From assembly GCA_028287065.1 (NCBI GenBank), contig JAQBQJ010000565.1:1-35285 (forward strand): DNA of 35,285 bases, in the 5' to 3' direction. Origin of the DNA: Labilithrix sp. Lineage in GTDB: Bacteria > Myxococcota_A > Polyangia > Polyangiales > Polyangiaceae. Position numbers and translations under genes: made by a program. The notes beneath the pieces are model-generated. The model saw only the letters and a list, made by a program, of their open reading frames with translations, did no database searches and was not told where the DNA came from. The number at the start of each line of letters is the position of its first letter. The first letter of the stretch is position 1. Of the stretch, positions 1-8,800 are shown in pieces.

Positions 1-1
1 G

Positions 2-496
2 GCCGATCCGGGCACCGAGGTCGAGGTGAAGCTCGAGGGCGGGACGAGCCCGTCGACGCGCCTCGAAGGAACGGCGCGGATCGATCTCTTCGGCGTGCGG
101 CTGAAGGGGATCAAGGGCCCCGTCGACGTGAAGCTCGAGGGCTCGGCCTCGGGCCCGGCCGGCAAGCCGCTCGAGCTGGAGAAGACGACCGCGACGCTCG
201 GACCGTTCGTCGCCAACGTGACGGGGACGATCGCCCCGAACGATCAGGGCTTCCGGCTCGACGCCGCGTGGCGCACGCAGCCCATCCCGTGCGACAAGCT
301 CGCGAAGGCCGAGGCAAAGTCGATGGGCCCCATCGCGGCGGCCATCCAGGAGATCGCCCACAATACGGGCGCGGCGCGCGTGACCGGGACCGCGCATGCG
401 TCCGGGCTCGTGAAATACGACACGAAGACGCCGGACGACGGCACGATGACGGTCGTGACCCGGGAGGCCTGCGGGCTCTCGATCTTCGGCCTGTAA
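2..496 (+). CDS. AsmA-like protein, C-terminal part (5' end outside window)
   Basis: The frame is open to the window's first base, so this is the 3' end of a longer gene; the GTG at 26 in the ORF track is unlikely to be the real start. The visible ~165 residues are beta-rich and repetitive, with alternating hydrophobic strands and phrases such as LEGTARIDLFGVRLKG and ATLGPFVANVTGTI. This resembles the C-terminal repeats of AsmA/TamB-type envelope proteins, which bridge the inner and outer membranes for lipid transport. A single Cys sits before a Lys/Ala-rich helix (CDKLAKAEAKSMG), and the protein ends in GLSIFGL. Family assignment is by resemblance of the repeat style only; the N-terminal membrane anchor that would support it is not visible. 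It could be another periplasmic beta-repeat protein. Confidence 0.5.
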   Translation, partial: ADPGTEVEVKLEGGTSPSTRLEGTARIDLFGVRLKGIKGPVDVKLEGSASGPAGKPLELEKTTATLGPFVANVTGTIAPNDQGFRLDAAWRTQPIPCDKLAKAEAKSMGPIAAAIQEIAHNTGAARVTGTAHASGLVKYDTKTPDDGTMTVVTREACGLSIFGL

Positions 497-544
497 TAAG
501 CATCAGTCGACAAATGCGCGGTTTGCGGCTAGAAACCGCCCGCC

Positions 545-778
545 ATGCGCGGATTCCTCCAGCCCTCCCTCCGTAACAACCCCACCGACACGCAGCAGCA
601 GTTCTCGAAGCTGTCGCGTCACCGCCGCGCGCACCTCGCCGAAGCGGCGCAGACCACGCTGGTGAAGGCCTCGCAGTGGGCCCGCGGCGAAGCCGTCACG
701 CCGCAGGTCGCGGACGCGCTCGAGGCGCAGCTCAAGGCGTACTCCACGAAGGCCGCGAAGAAGACGCCCGCCGCCTGA
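545..778 (+). CDS. small hypothetical protein with Lys/Ala-rich tail
   Basis: A 77-residue ORF starting at ATG 545. It has a Gln/Arg-rich first half, then a segment (VKASQWARGEAVTPQVADALEAQL) whose spacing recalls a helix-turn-helix. It ends in a Lys/Ala tail (KAAKKTPAA) of the kind seen on small myxobacterial nucleic-acid-binding proteins. There is no signal peptide or membrane segment. It ends 16 nt before the palindromic repeat that separates it from the convergent serC. I do not recognise a family; a DNA- or RNA-binding role is only a guess from the charge pattern. Codon use (strong third-position GC) is like that of neighbouring real genes. Confidence 0.55.
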   Translation: MRGFLQPSLRNNPTDTQQQFSKLSRHRRAHLAEAAQTTLVKASQWARGEAVTPQVADALEAQLKAYSTKAAKKTPAA

Positions 779-794
779 GACGCGTCGGTATCCA

Positions 795-907
795 AGAAGT
801 CTGAGAAAAGCGCGAAAGCGCGAAGGATATTTTTGTTCGAGACATGCGCGCCCAACGCGCGTGTCTCGAACAAAATAAATCTTCGCGCTTTTCTCGGACT
901 TTCTCGG
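795..907. repeat. long palindromic repeat, copy A
   Basis: An inverted-repeat element between convergent genes. Its inner hairpin is 833-850 paired with 856-873: TTGTTCGAGACATGCGCG against CGCGCGTGTCTCGAACAA, 18 bp with one G.T, 5-nt loop CCCAA. The outer arms carry GAGAAAAGCGCGAAAGCGC on the left and its partly matching complement (CTTCGCGCTTTTCTCGG) on the right. A second copy with the same architecture lies at 30162-30280. The short ORFs in the track that begin MFET are read-through of these arms and are not genes. The element may act as a bidirectional terminator or be a miniature mobile repeat. Confidence 0.85.
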
Positions 908-910
908 ATC

Positions 911-2035
911 TCAGCCGCGCTTCTTGGCGAAGTCCTTCATGAACGACGCGAGCGTGTCGACCCACGCGGGCTCGACCGCGTTGTAGAGCGACGCGCGGAT
1001 GCCGCCTACCGAGCGGTGTCCCTTGAGGCCGATCATGCGCTGGGCCTCGGCCTCCTTCACGAACGCGTCCTCGAGCTCGGGCGACGGCAAACGCCACACG
1101 ACGTTCATCTTCGAGCGACACGCCTCGTCGACCGGGCAGCGGTAGAAGCCGCCGGAGCCCTCGATGGCGTCGTAGAGGACGGCCGCCTTCTTGTCGTTCC
1201 GCGCCTCGATGGACGCGATGCCGCCCTGCGATTCGACCCACGCGAGCACGTTCCGCACGAGGTAGATCCCGAACGTCGGCGGCGTGTTGTAGAGCGACTG
1301 GTTGTCGGCGTGCGTCCGGTACTGGAAGATCGCCGGCAGGTCCTTGCGACCGCGCGCGACGAGGTCCTTCTTGATCGCGACGATCGTGACGCCGCTCGGG
1401 CCGATGTTCTTCTGCGCGCCGGCGTAGATCAGGCCGAACTGCGACGCATCGACGCGGCGCGAGAGGATGTCGCTCGACATGTCGACGACGACGGGCACGT
1501 CTCCGCTGCCGGAACGAGGAAATGGCGTGGAGGCATCGAGCCCGTACTGCACGCCGTGGATCGTCTCGTTGCTCGTGCAGTGCAGGTACGCGGCGGCGCT
1601 CGTGAGCTTCAGCTCCGACTGCTGCGGGACCCGGACATACGACTTGTCCTTCTCCGTCGAGGCCGCGACGTGCACCTCGCCGGCGCCCATCGTCTTGCAG
1701 GCGCGGGCTTCGGACACCGCCTTTTCGCCCCATGCGCCGGTGACGACGTAGTCTGCAACCTTGCCCTGCTCGAGAAGGTTCAACGGGATCTGCGCGAACG
1801 CCTGCGAGGCGCCGCCCTGCACGAACAGGACGTCCCAGTCCTTCGAGAGACCGAGATGCTTCGCGACCAGCGCGAGGGCCTCGTGATGGACCTTCTCGTA
1901 GACCTTCCCGCGATGCGAGTGCTCCATCACGCTCATCCCCGAGCCCTCGAAGTCGAGGAGCTCTTCGTGAGCACGCTGCAGAGCAGCGAAGGGAAGCGAC
2001 GCAGGACCGGCGTTGAAGTTGAGGGCGCGGCTCAT
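911..2035 (-). CDS. serC: phosphoserine aminotransferase
   Basis: A 374-residue PLP-dependent aminotransferase that makes 3-phosphoserine from 3-phosphohydroxypyruvate and glutamate (serine biosynthesis; also acts in the pyridoxal phosphate pathway). The start is the ATG giving MSRALNFNAGPASLP, the classic SerC N-terminus (FNAGPA phosphate/cofactor loop). The longer ORF to 2272 only adds shadow sequence antisense to the next gene. Other landmarks are FVQGGASQAF (PLP phosphate contact), the Schiff-base lysine in YAGAQKNIGPSG, the substrate-binding TPPTFGIY, and RSVGGIRASLYNA near the C-terminus. The length is normal for the family (~360). No serA or serB is adjacent. It is divergent from the lipoprotein at 2099 and converges on the palindromic repeat, 3 nt beyond its stop. 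Confidence 0.96.
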   Translation of the reverse strand: MSRALNFNAGPASLPFAALQRAHEELLDFEGSGMSVMEHSHRGKVYEKVHHEALALVAKHLGLSKDWDVLFVQGGASQAFAQIPLNLLEQGKVADYVVTGAWGEKAVSEARACKTMGAGEVHVAASTEKDKSYVRVPQQSELKLTSAAAYLHCTSNETIHGVQYGLDASTPFPRSGSGDVPVVVDMSSDILSRRVDASQFGLIYAGAQKNIGPSGVTIVAIKKDLVARGRKDLPAIFQYRTHADNQSLYNTPPTFGIYLVRNVLAWVESQGGIASIEARNDKKAAVLYDAIEGSGGFYRCPVDEACRSKMNVVWRLPSPELEDAFVKEAEAQRMIGLKGHRSVGGIRASLYNAVEPAWVDTLASFMKDFAKKRG

Positions 2036-2086
2036 GATGGGGGCAGAGTAACGCGATTGTTCGCGATGGTCTCCGGCGTTCGGAGT

Positions 2087-2092
2087 TACACT
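2087..2092 (+). promoter_or_regulatory. -10-like element TACACT for the 2099 lipoprotein
   Basis: TACACT lies exactly 6 nt upstream of the GTG at 2099, so a transcript starting about 7 nt after the element would begin at the start codon (leaderless). There is no purine-rich ribosome-binding site in the gap. This is one of about ten similar cases in the window. Confidence 0.45.
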
Positions 2093-2098
2093 GCGCCC

Positions 2099-2422
2099 GT
2101 GAATCGCGCGGCACTGCCTCTGTACGTGCTCCCGCTGATCGCACCCGCCGTCACCCTCGGCTGCAACGGCAAGATCAGCCGCGCCGAGTGCGTCGCGATG
2201 CTCGACAGGTACATCGACATGACGGTCGCGGGAGAGCCCGGCCTTGCCGATCTTCCGCCCGCCGAAGCGCAAGCAGCCCGCGACTCCGCGAAGGCCCTGC
2301 GCAAGAGCGATTCACGATACCTGCGCGTGCAGGAGCAGTGCGAAGCCGAGATCACGCGGCGCGAATTCCGCTGCGCGATGAAGGCACCATCCCCGGAGAC
2401 GTGGCAAGCATGCATCGATTGA
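2099..2422 (+). CDS. small cysteine-containing lipoprotein
   Basis: A 107-residue protein started at GTG 2099, which gives a clean lipoprotein signal: Asn-Arg, then a hydrophobic stretch ending in lipobox VTLGC with the acylated Cys at about residue 22. The ATG at 2066 would add a non-signal extension and is less likely. The mature part is helical and charged, with spaced cysteines (ECVAML, QEQCEAEI, REFRCAMKA, WQACI). That pattern occurs in small lipoproteins of myxobacteria and Leptospira, where conserved Cys pairs likely form disulfides. Its function is unknown. Its stop (TGA, 2420-2422) overlaps the ATG region of the next lipoprotein (2410), so the two are probably translationally coupled. 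Confidence 0.75.
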   Translation: MNRAALPLYVLPLIAPAVTLGCNGKISRAECVAMLDRYIDMTVAGEPGLADLPPAEAQAARDSAKALRKSDSRYLRVQEQCEAEITRREFRCAMKAPSPETWQACID

Positions 2423-3213
2423 TCGGTCGTTCGGCCCTTTCCACGGCGAGTACCGCTTTCCTCGCGACCCTGCTCGCGCTCGGCGCCGGCTGCGGAAACA
2501 AGAAGCCTGCGGAGAGCGCGTCCGGCGAAGCCGACGGCGGCGACGGAGGCAGCGAGACGTCGGGCGACGAGAGCGCAGGCGGCGACGGCGGCGCAGGCGG
2601 CGAGAAGAAGGACGAGTGCATCGGCTTCGACATCGGCAACCTCGAGGACATGCTCCTGAAGAGCTCGTGCGAGGAGCCGAACGTCAAGCCCGACTCGATC
2701 CAGCCGATCGACCTCAAGGGCAAGCTCGAGGTCACGCTCTCGGCGAGCCCGACGAAATCCGCGGGCGGCGGCAAGGTCGACCTCCTCGTGACGTTCGCGA
2801 ACAAGTCGAAGGACCCGCTCGTCCTCCACTTCAAGATCGATCCGGTCCCGCGCTTCGAGACCGAGGTCTACGACGCGAAGAAGGGCAAGCGCGCCGACAT
2901 GCCCGCGCCGCCCACCCCTCCCCCGCCGAAGAATGCAACACAGCCGCCGCCCAGCGAGGCGAAGTCGGCACGCATCACGATCGCGCCGGCCGGCAACGCT
3001 CGCGCTCGTATCCCGTGGGAGGCCGTGAAGATGAAGTGGGCCCCCGAGAAATACCGCGGCACTCCGCCCGAGCGCGGCTATCCGCGCGCGCCGGCCGGAC
3101 CGCTCGCGAAGGGGAAATACAACGTCAAGGTCGTCACGCCGCTCGTGGGCGTGTCCGAAGGCGTCGATCACGAGATGAGCGCGCCGAAGGTCGAGATCGA
3201 GATCGACAAGTAA
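2410..3213 (+). CDS. secreted lipoprotein, Ala/Gly/Asp-rich linker and beta domain
   Basis: A 267-residue lipoprotein with a signal peptide ending in lipobox LGAGC (Cys about residue 28). An acidic low-complexity linker rich in Gly/Asp/Ser/Glu follows (about 30-70), then a beta-sandwich-like region containing KLEVTLSASPTKSAGGGKVDLLVTFANKS, the style of an Ig-like fold. A Pro-rich segment (PAPPTPPPPKNA) precedes a C-terminal region ending VEIEIDK. Two Cys in the mature N-terminal part (ECIGFD, KSSCEEP) may pair. The start ATG lies inside the preceding lipoprotein gene (13-nt overlap). Function is unknown; it is likely exposed at the outer membrane or periplasm. Confidence 0.8.
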   Translation: MHRLIGRSALSTASTAFLATLLALGAGCGNKKPAESASGEADGGDGGSETSGDESAGGDGGAGGEKKDECIGFDIGNLEDMLLKSSCEEPNVKPDSIQPIDLKGKLEVTLSASPTKSAGGGKVDLLVTFANKSKDPLVLHFKIDPVPRFETEVYDAKKGKRADMPAPPTPPPPKNATQPPPSEAKSARITIAPAGNARARIPWEAVKMKWAPEKYRGTPPERGYPRAPAGPLAKGKYNVKVVTPLVGVSEGVDHEMSAPKVEIEIDK

Positions 3214-3237
3214 GGGCGTTAGCATGCCCCTACCTCG

Positions 3238-4230
3238 ATGACCGAACCGACCAGCACCTCCGGAAGTCCCTCCGAAGCGATCCCGCGCGGCGCGTTCCGC
3301 GCGGTGTTCTTCGGCACACCGCAGTTCGCCGTGCCTTGCCTCGAGGCGCTCACCGAGATCGCCGACGTGGTCGCCGTCGTGTGTCAGCCCGATCGCCCGC
3401 AGGGTCGCGGCCTCGAGCTCACCGCGCCTCCCGTGAAGAAGCGCGCTCTCGAGCTGGGGCTCAACGTCGTGCAGCCCACGAAGCTCAAGACCGGTGAGTT
3501 CGCGGCGTGGCTTCGCGATCAGAAGGTCGACGTCGCGCTCGTCGTCGCGTACGGGCGCATCCTCCCGCAGGACGTCCTCGATGCGCCGCGGCTCGGCTGC
3601 GTGAACGTGCATGCGTCGCTGCTCCCGAAGCTGCGAGGCGCCGCGCCGATCACGTGGGCGGTCGTGCAGGGCGAGCCGGAGACCGGCGTGACGTTGATGC
3701 AGATGGACGCCGGCATGGACACCGGCGCGATGCTCGAGCAGTTCGCGACGCCGATCGCGGAGGAAGAGACCGCCGGCGAGCTGTCGGAGCGTCTCTCGGC
3801 GATCGGCGCGCTCGCGACGCGCAAGGGTCTGCCCATGTACGTCTCGGGCGGGTACACGCCGATCCAGCAGGACCACGCGAAGGCGACGATGGCGCCGATG
3901 CTGAAGAAGGAAGACGGACGCATCGATTTCACCAAGCCCGCACGCGCCGTGCACGATCACGTGCGTGGGATGATGCCGTGGCCCGGCGCCGTCACGACCG
4001 CGCGCGGCAAGACCCTCAAGGTGCATGCGACGCGCGTGACCGACGTTCCGCAGGGAAAAAAGGCGGAGCCCGGCACGGTCGTGTTCGCCGACAAGACGCG
4101 CGTCGTCGTCGCGTGCGGTGAGCGCGGCGTCGAGCTCTCGCGCATCCAGCTCGAAGGCAAGAAGGCGATCGCCGCGGGCGATTGGTTCCTCGGTCGCGGC
4201 ATCGCCGAGGGCGACAAGCTCGGAAGCTAA
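3238..4230 (+). CDS. fmt: methionyl-tRNA formyltransferase
   Basis: This enzyme formylates initiator Met-tRNA using 10-formyltetrahydrofolate. The 330 residues include a Ser/Thr-rich N-terminal extension of about 18 residues before the Rossmann-type start RAVFFGTPQFAVP. The SLLP folate loop is present (NVHASLLPKLRGAAPI), and the catalytic triad can be placed as Asn123, His125 and Asp161 (MDAGMDTGAM), with the same 38-residue spacing as E. coli Fmt. The C-terminal OB-fold domain includes RGMMPWPGAVT and ends GRGIAEGDKLGS. The usual partner def is not adjacent. The stop codon overlaps the stop of the convergent kinase gene by 4 nt. Confidence 0.95.
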   Translation: MTEPTSTSGSPSEAIPRGAFRAVFFGTPQFAVPCLEALTEIADVVAVVCQPDRPQGRGLELTAPPVKKRALELGLNVVQPTKLKTGEFAAWLRDQKVDVALVVAYGRILPQDVLDAPRLGCVNVHASLLPKLRGAAPITWAVVQGEPETGVTLMQMDAGMDTGAMLEQFATPIAEEETAGELSERLSAIGALATRKGLPMYVSGGYTPIQQDHAKATMAPMLKKEDGRIDFTKPARAVHDHVRGMMPWPGAVTTARGKTLKVHATRVTDVPQGKKAEPGTVVFADKTRVVVACGERGVELSRIQLEGKKAIAAGDWFLGRGIAEGDKLGS

Positions 4231-5711
4231 AAGGCTACGTCCTCTTCGTCGGGACGACCGTTGCCGCCGCGCGGCGCGGAGCCGGGCTTGCGCCCAGGCC
4301 TCGTCCCACCGCCACGCTTCGTCGAAGGGATCGGCGCCGCGGTGCGCGACGGAGCCGCAGGCTCGGCGATCGCCGTGGCCGTGGCCGTGGCCGGCACGGC
4401 GGCGACGGATGGCGCGATCGGCGCGAGCGCCGCCGTCGAGGTGAGCACCGTCGCCGGGAGCGCAGGCGCTCGTGCGTTGGCCGTGGCAGCGTTCGGCGGG
4501 TCCGAGCTGCCGCGGGCGAGGCGGAGCGCGAGGCCGACGACGAGCAGCGTCGCGAGCGCGGCCGCGACGAGCACCATCATCCCGCGCTCGACGGGAAGTG
4601 GACCCGGGGGCGCGGACGTCGAGGCCGCCGGCGGCGGCGCGAACGACGGCGCGTACGGAGCAGGAGCGAACGAGGATGTGACCGGCGGCGGCGGAGGCGC
4701 GCTCTGCCGTGGCGCGATCGCCGTACCGGCAGGCGCGACGAAGGTGAGCGGCGGCGCCGGAGGTCCCGTCATGACCTCGTTCACGGTCAGGGTGGCGTCC
4801 TCCGAAGGCGAGAAGATCGGCGCGTGCGTCATGATCGCCGTCGGCGCATCGCGCCTCGGCGTCTCGATCGCTTCGGCGAAGGCGTCGGAGAGCTCGCGCG
4901 CGGACGCGAAGCGCAGAGATGGCTCCTGCGAGCATGCATGTGCGAACCAGGCATCGAGGCCGGACGGCAGGTCCGGATTGACGACGGTCGGCGGCGTGTA
5001 GTTGTTCGTGAAGATCGCGATGGCGATCTGTCCGACGGACTCGGCGCGGAACGGCGTGCGCCCCGTGACCATGTGATACGCGAGCACGCCGAGCGACCAG
5101 ATGTCCGCGCGATGATCGAGCTCGCGCGACCCCTCGAGCGCCTCGGGCGCCATGTACGCCGGCGTTCCGACCATCTCGCCGCTGATCGACAGGTTCGGCT
5201 CGTGCGCCATCTTCGCGATGCCGAAGTCGACGAGCTTCACGTGCCAGTTCTTACCGCCGGAGCAGAGGAAGACGTTCGCTGGCTTGATGTCGCGATGCAC
5301 GATCCCGAGCTCGTGCGCTTTGCTCAGCGCGGAGCCGAGGCTCTCGAGGACGAGCGCGGCCTGCTCGACGGAGAGGTGCCCCTGTCTGTGGAGCGCCTCG
5401 GAGAGGTCTTCGCCTTCGAGGAGCTCGAGCACGATGTACGGGACGCCGTCGTCGGTCACGCCGTGATCGAGCGTCTGCACGACGTGCGGGCTCCGCACCT
5501 GCGCGGCGGCGGCGACCTCGCGTTCGAAGCGCGCGCGGATCCCGTCGTCCTCGAGGTGCGCATCGGAGAGGAGCTTGACGACGACGTCGGCCCTGAGCCG
5601 TGCATGCCGCGCGACCCACACACTTCCCATCCCGCCCTTGCCCAGGCGGCGCACCAGACGAAGGTCCGGCGAGACCGAGACGCCGGGTCGAAATGCCCCC
5701 ACGGGCTTCAT
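4227..5711 (-). CDS. Hanks-type Ser/Thr protein kinase with transmembrane segment
   Basis: A 494-residue eukaryotic-like kinase. Its kinase domain spans about residues 18-285: Gly loop GKGGMGSVW (24-32), ATP-anchoring Lys46 (VVVKLL), catalytic loop HRDIKPANVFL (139-149), DFG (162-164), and activation/P+1 segment GTPAYMAPEAL, so all key residues are present. A Pro/Ala-rich juxtamembrane region (about 290-375) leads to one transmembrane helix (about 377-398, GMMVLVAAALATLLVVGLAL). A low-complexity Ala/Pro/Thr extracytoplasmic tail of about 95 residues follows, ending in a basic Gly/Arg patch and EEDVAF. There is no PASTA or other recognisable sensor domain. It is transcribed divergently from lhr, and its 3' end overlaps that of fmt by 4 nt. 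ATG 5711 is preceded by TATGTATA, an AT-rich promoter-like run. Confidence 0.93.
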   Translation of the reverse strand: MKPVGAFRPGVSVSPDLRLVRRLGKGGMGSVWVARHARLRADVVVKLLSDAHLEDDGIRARFEREVAAAAQVRSPHVVQTLDHGVTDDGVPYIVLELLEGEDLSEALHRQGHLSVEQAALVLESLGSALSKAHELGIVHRDIKPANVFLCSGGKNWHVKLVDFGIAKMAHEPNLSISGEMVGTPAYMAPEALEGSRELDHRADIWSLGVLAYHMVTGRTPFRAESVGQIAIAIFTNNYTPPTVVNPDLPSGLDAWFAHACSQEPSLRFASARELSDAFAEAIETPRRDAPTAIMTHAPIFSPSEDATLTVNEVMTGPPAPPLTFVAPAGTAIAPRQSAPPPPPVTSSFAPAPYAPSFAPPPAASTSAPPGPLPVERGMMVLVAAALATLLVVGLALRLARGSSDPPNAATANARAPALPATVLTSTAALAPIAPSVAAVPATATATAIAEPAAPSRTAAPIPSTKRGGGTRPGRKPGSAPRGGNGRPDEEDVAF

Positions 5712-5777
5712 TATACATAGCGTCTCGTGCGAGTCGGCCCTGCAGAGCTGACAGGCGCCCTATCTCTGCTTCTGGCG

Positions 5778-5791
5778 AGCCCGGCCGGGCT
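5778..5791. promoter_or_regulatory. 14-bp perfect palindrome between divergent kinase and lhr
   Basis: AGCCCGGCCGGGCT is a perfect palindrome in the 109-bp gap between the two divergent starts. It could be an operator or a hairpin in the lhr leader. GC-rich palindromes arise easily at this base composition, so the call is weak. Confidence 0.3.
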
Positions 5792-5820
5792 TGCGTTTTG
5801 GCCAAGGAGCGCGAAAGTTC

Positions 5821-8800
5821 GTGGATCTCCCCGTGGCCTCCAAAGCGCACGCACGCACGCTGACGCACGATCCGGTCGATCCGCTCGCCGCCTTCCATCC
5901 CGCGGTCGGTGAGTGGTTCCGCGCCGCGCTCGGCGAGCCCACGCGCGCGCAGGTGCTCGCGTGGCCGCACATCGCGAAGGGCGACACGACGCTGCTCCTC
6001 GCGCCGACCGGCTCGGGAAAGACGCTCGCCGCCTTTCTCTCCGCGATCGACCGACTCGTGCAGGAGCCCGAGCTCCCGCGCGACGAAGCGCGGTCGCGCT
6101 TGCGCGTCCTCTACGTGTCTCCGCTCAAGGCGCTCGCCGTCGACGTCGAGCGGAACCTTCGTGCGCCTCTCGCCGGCGTGGCGGAGGCGGCCGCGCGGCT
6201 CGGGACTCCGCTGCGCCGTCTCGAGGTCGCGGTCCGCACGGGAGACACGCCCACGTCCGAGCGCGCGAAGATGCTCCGCGCGCCGCCCGACATCCTGATC
6301 ACGACGCCGGAGTCTCTCTATCTCCTCCTCACGTCGTCGCAGCGCGAGCTTCTCACGTCGGTCGATACCGTCATCATCGACGAGATCCACCAGATGGCCG
6401 CGAGCAAGCGCGGCGCGCATCTGTTCTTGTCGCTCGAGCGGCTCGCGGCGATGCGCCCCGACACGCCGCTCCAGCGCATCGGCCTCTCGGCGACGCAGCG
6501 CCCGCTCGAGGAGATCGCGCGCCTCCTCGGCGGCTACGAGACGGCGGCCGCGAAGCGACGCGCCGCCACCCCGCGCGACGTCGCGATCGTCGACGCCTCC
6601 GCGAAGAAGGTGCTGTCCATCACGGTCGAGGTGCCGCCTCCCCTGCCCGACGGCCTCGCCGGGCCGCTCGACGACGAGGAGGCCGATCCGGACGCGCGCA
6701 GCATCTGGCCCCAGGTGCACGTGCGGTTGGTCGAGAGGATCCGCGCGGCACGCTCGACGATGATCTTCGTCAACAGCCGCCGCCTCGCCGAGCGCCTCGC
6801 GACGGCGCTGAACGAGACGGCGGGCGAAGAGATCGCGCTCGCGCACCACGGCTCGGTCGCGAAGGACAGCCGCCGCGCGATCGAGGAGCGCCTCAAGGCC
6901 GGGGAGCTGCCCGCGATCGTCGCCACGTCGTCGCTCGAGCTCGGCATCGACATGGGCGCGGTCGACCAGGTCATCCAGGTCGAGGCGCCGCCGTCGGTCG
7001 CGTCGGGCATCCAGCGCATCGGGCGCGCGAGCCACCACGTGGGGGGCATTCCGTCGGGCGTGCTCGTGCCGAAGCACAAGCACGATCTCCTCGCGTGCGC
7101 AGCCGCGGCCGCCGGGATCGAGAGCGGCGACGTCGAGGAGACGTATTACGCGCGCAACCCGCTCGACGTCCTCGCGCAGCAGATCGTCGCGATCGCGAGC
7201 GTGGGCATCCCGCGCGCGCCAGTGCCTCTTCGAACCGCTAAAAAGGGCGGATCGCGCGTTTCGAAGCGCGCCTCCGTGCGCAAGGCCGACCTCGAGGACC
7301 GCGAGGTCGAGACCGAGGTCGAAGCGATCTGGGACCTCGTGCGACGCGCAGCACCGTTCGCCGAGCTGCCGCGCGCGAGCTTCGACGGCGTGCTCGACAT
7401 GCTCGCCGGGCGGTACCCGAGCGACGAGTTCGCGGATCTCCGCCCGCGGATCACGTGGGATCGCACGCGCGGCGTCGTGACCCCGCGCGCCGGCTCGAAG
7501 CGTCTCGCGATCCAGAACGCGGGCACGATCCCGGACCGCGGTCTCTACGGCGTGTTCCTGCAGGACGGCAACGACAACAGCGACGGGCGCGAGTCACGGG
7601 ATCGCGACGACGACGGCAAGGCGACCAGCGCGCGCAAGAGCAAATCGAGCCGGCGCGTCGGCGAGCTCGACGAGGAGATGGTCTTCGAGCTCCGCGAGGG
7701 AGAGGTCTTCCTCCTCGGGGCTTCGTCGTGGCGCACGGAGCAGATCACGCGCGATCGGGTGCTCGTCACGCCCGCCGCCGGCGTGCCGGGAAAGATGCCC
7801 TTCTGGCACGGCGATCGCGCCGGCCGCACGGTCGCGTTCGGCGAACGGATCGGGAAGCTCACGCGCACGATCGCCGGGCTCGCCCCGCCCGAGGCCGCCG
7901 CGTTGCTCGCGAAGGAGCACCATCTCGACGCGCGCTCGGCCAGCGATCTCATCGCGTACGTGAAGGACGAGGTGAAGGCGGCGGGCACCGTCCCGAGCGA
8001 TCGGACGATCGTCGTCCAGCGCGTGCCCGACGAGCTCGGCGATCTGCGCATCTGCGTGCTCACGCCGTTCGGCAGCCGCGTGCACCAGCCGTGGGCGATG
8101 GCCGCGCTCCGCAAGCTGCGCGACGCACGCGCCGGCGACATGGAAGCGGTCGCGAGCGACGACGGCATCATCTTCCGCGTGCCGGGCGGCGAGGAGCCGC
8201 CGCCGGTCGACCTCCTCTTCCCTTCGCCCGACGAGATCGAGGACATCGTCACGCGCGAGCTCGGCGGATCGTCGCTCTTCGCAGCGCGCTTCCGCGAGGC
8301 GGCGGCGCGCGCGCTGCTCCTGCCCCGCCAGCACGTCGGCAAGCGCACGCCGCTCTGGGCGCAGCGGAAGCGCGCGGCGGATCTCCTCGCCGTCGCGCAG
8401 CAGTATCCGTCGTTCCCGATCGTCCTCGAGACGTACCGCGAGTGCCTGCGCGACGCGTTCGACTTGCCCGCGCTCGTCGACGTGCTCCGGGCGGTCGAAT
8501 CACGGAAGATCCGCGTCACGACCGTCGACGTGACCACGCCCTCGCCGATGGCGGCGTCGCTGCTGTTCTCGTTCGTCGGGAGCTTCATCTACGACGAGGA
8601 CGCGCCGGCCGCGGAGCGCCGCGCGCAGGCGCTCACGATCGATCATGCGCAGCTGCGCGAGCTCCTCGGCGAGACCGAGCTCCGCAAGCTGCTCGATGCC
8701 GACGTCGTCCTCGAGCATGGACGACAGCTCCAGCGTCTCGATCGTCCGCTCCGTCATGCGGATGCGCTGCACGATCTGCTGCTGTGGCTCGGCGATCTGA

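Noticed and set aside
833-2422. 529-aa plus-strand ORF starting MFETC
   Set aside because: Begins in the palindromic repeat and runs antisense through serC; only its 3' end (from 2099) is a real gene.
2086-4935. 949-aa minus-strand ORF
   Set aside because: Arg/Ala-rich antisense shadow of the lipoproteins, fmt and the kinase tail; no domain, and typical of high-GC out-of-frame reading.
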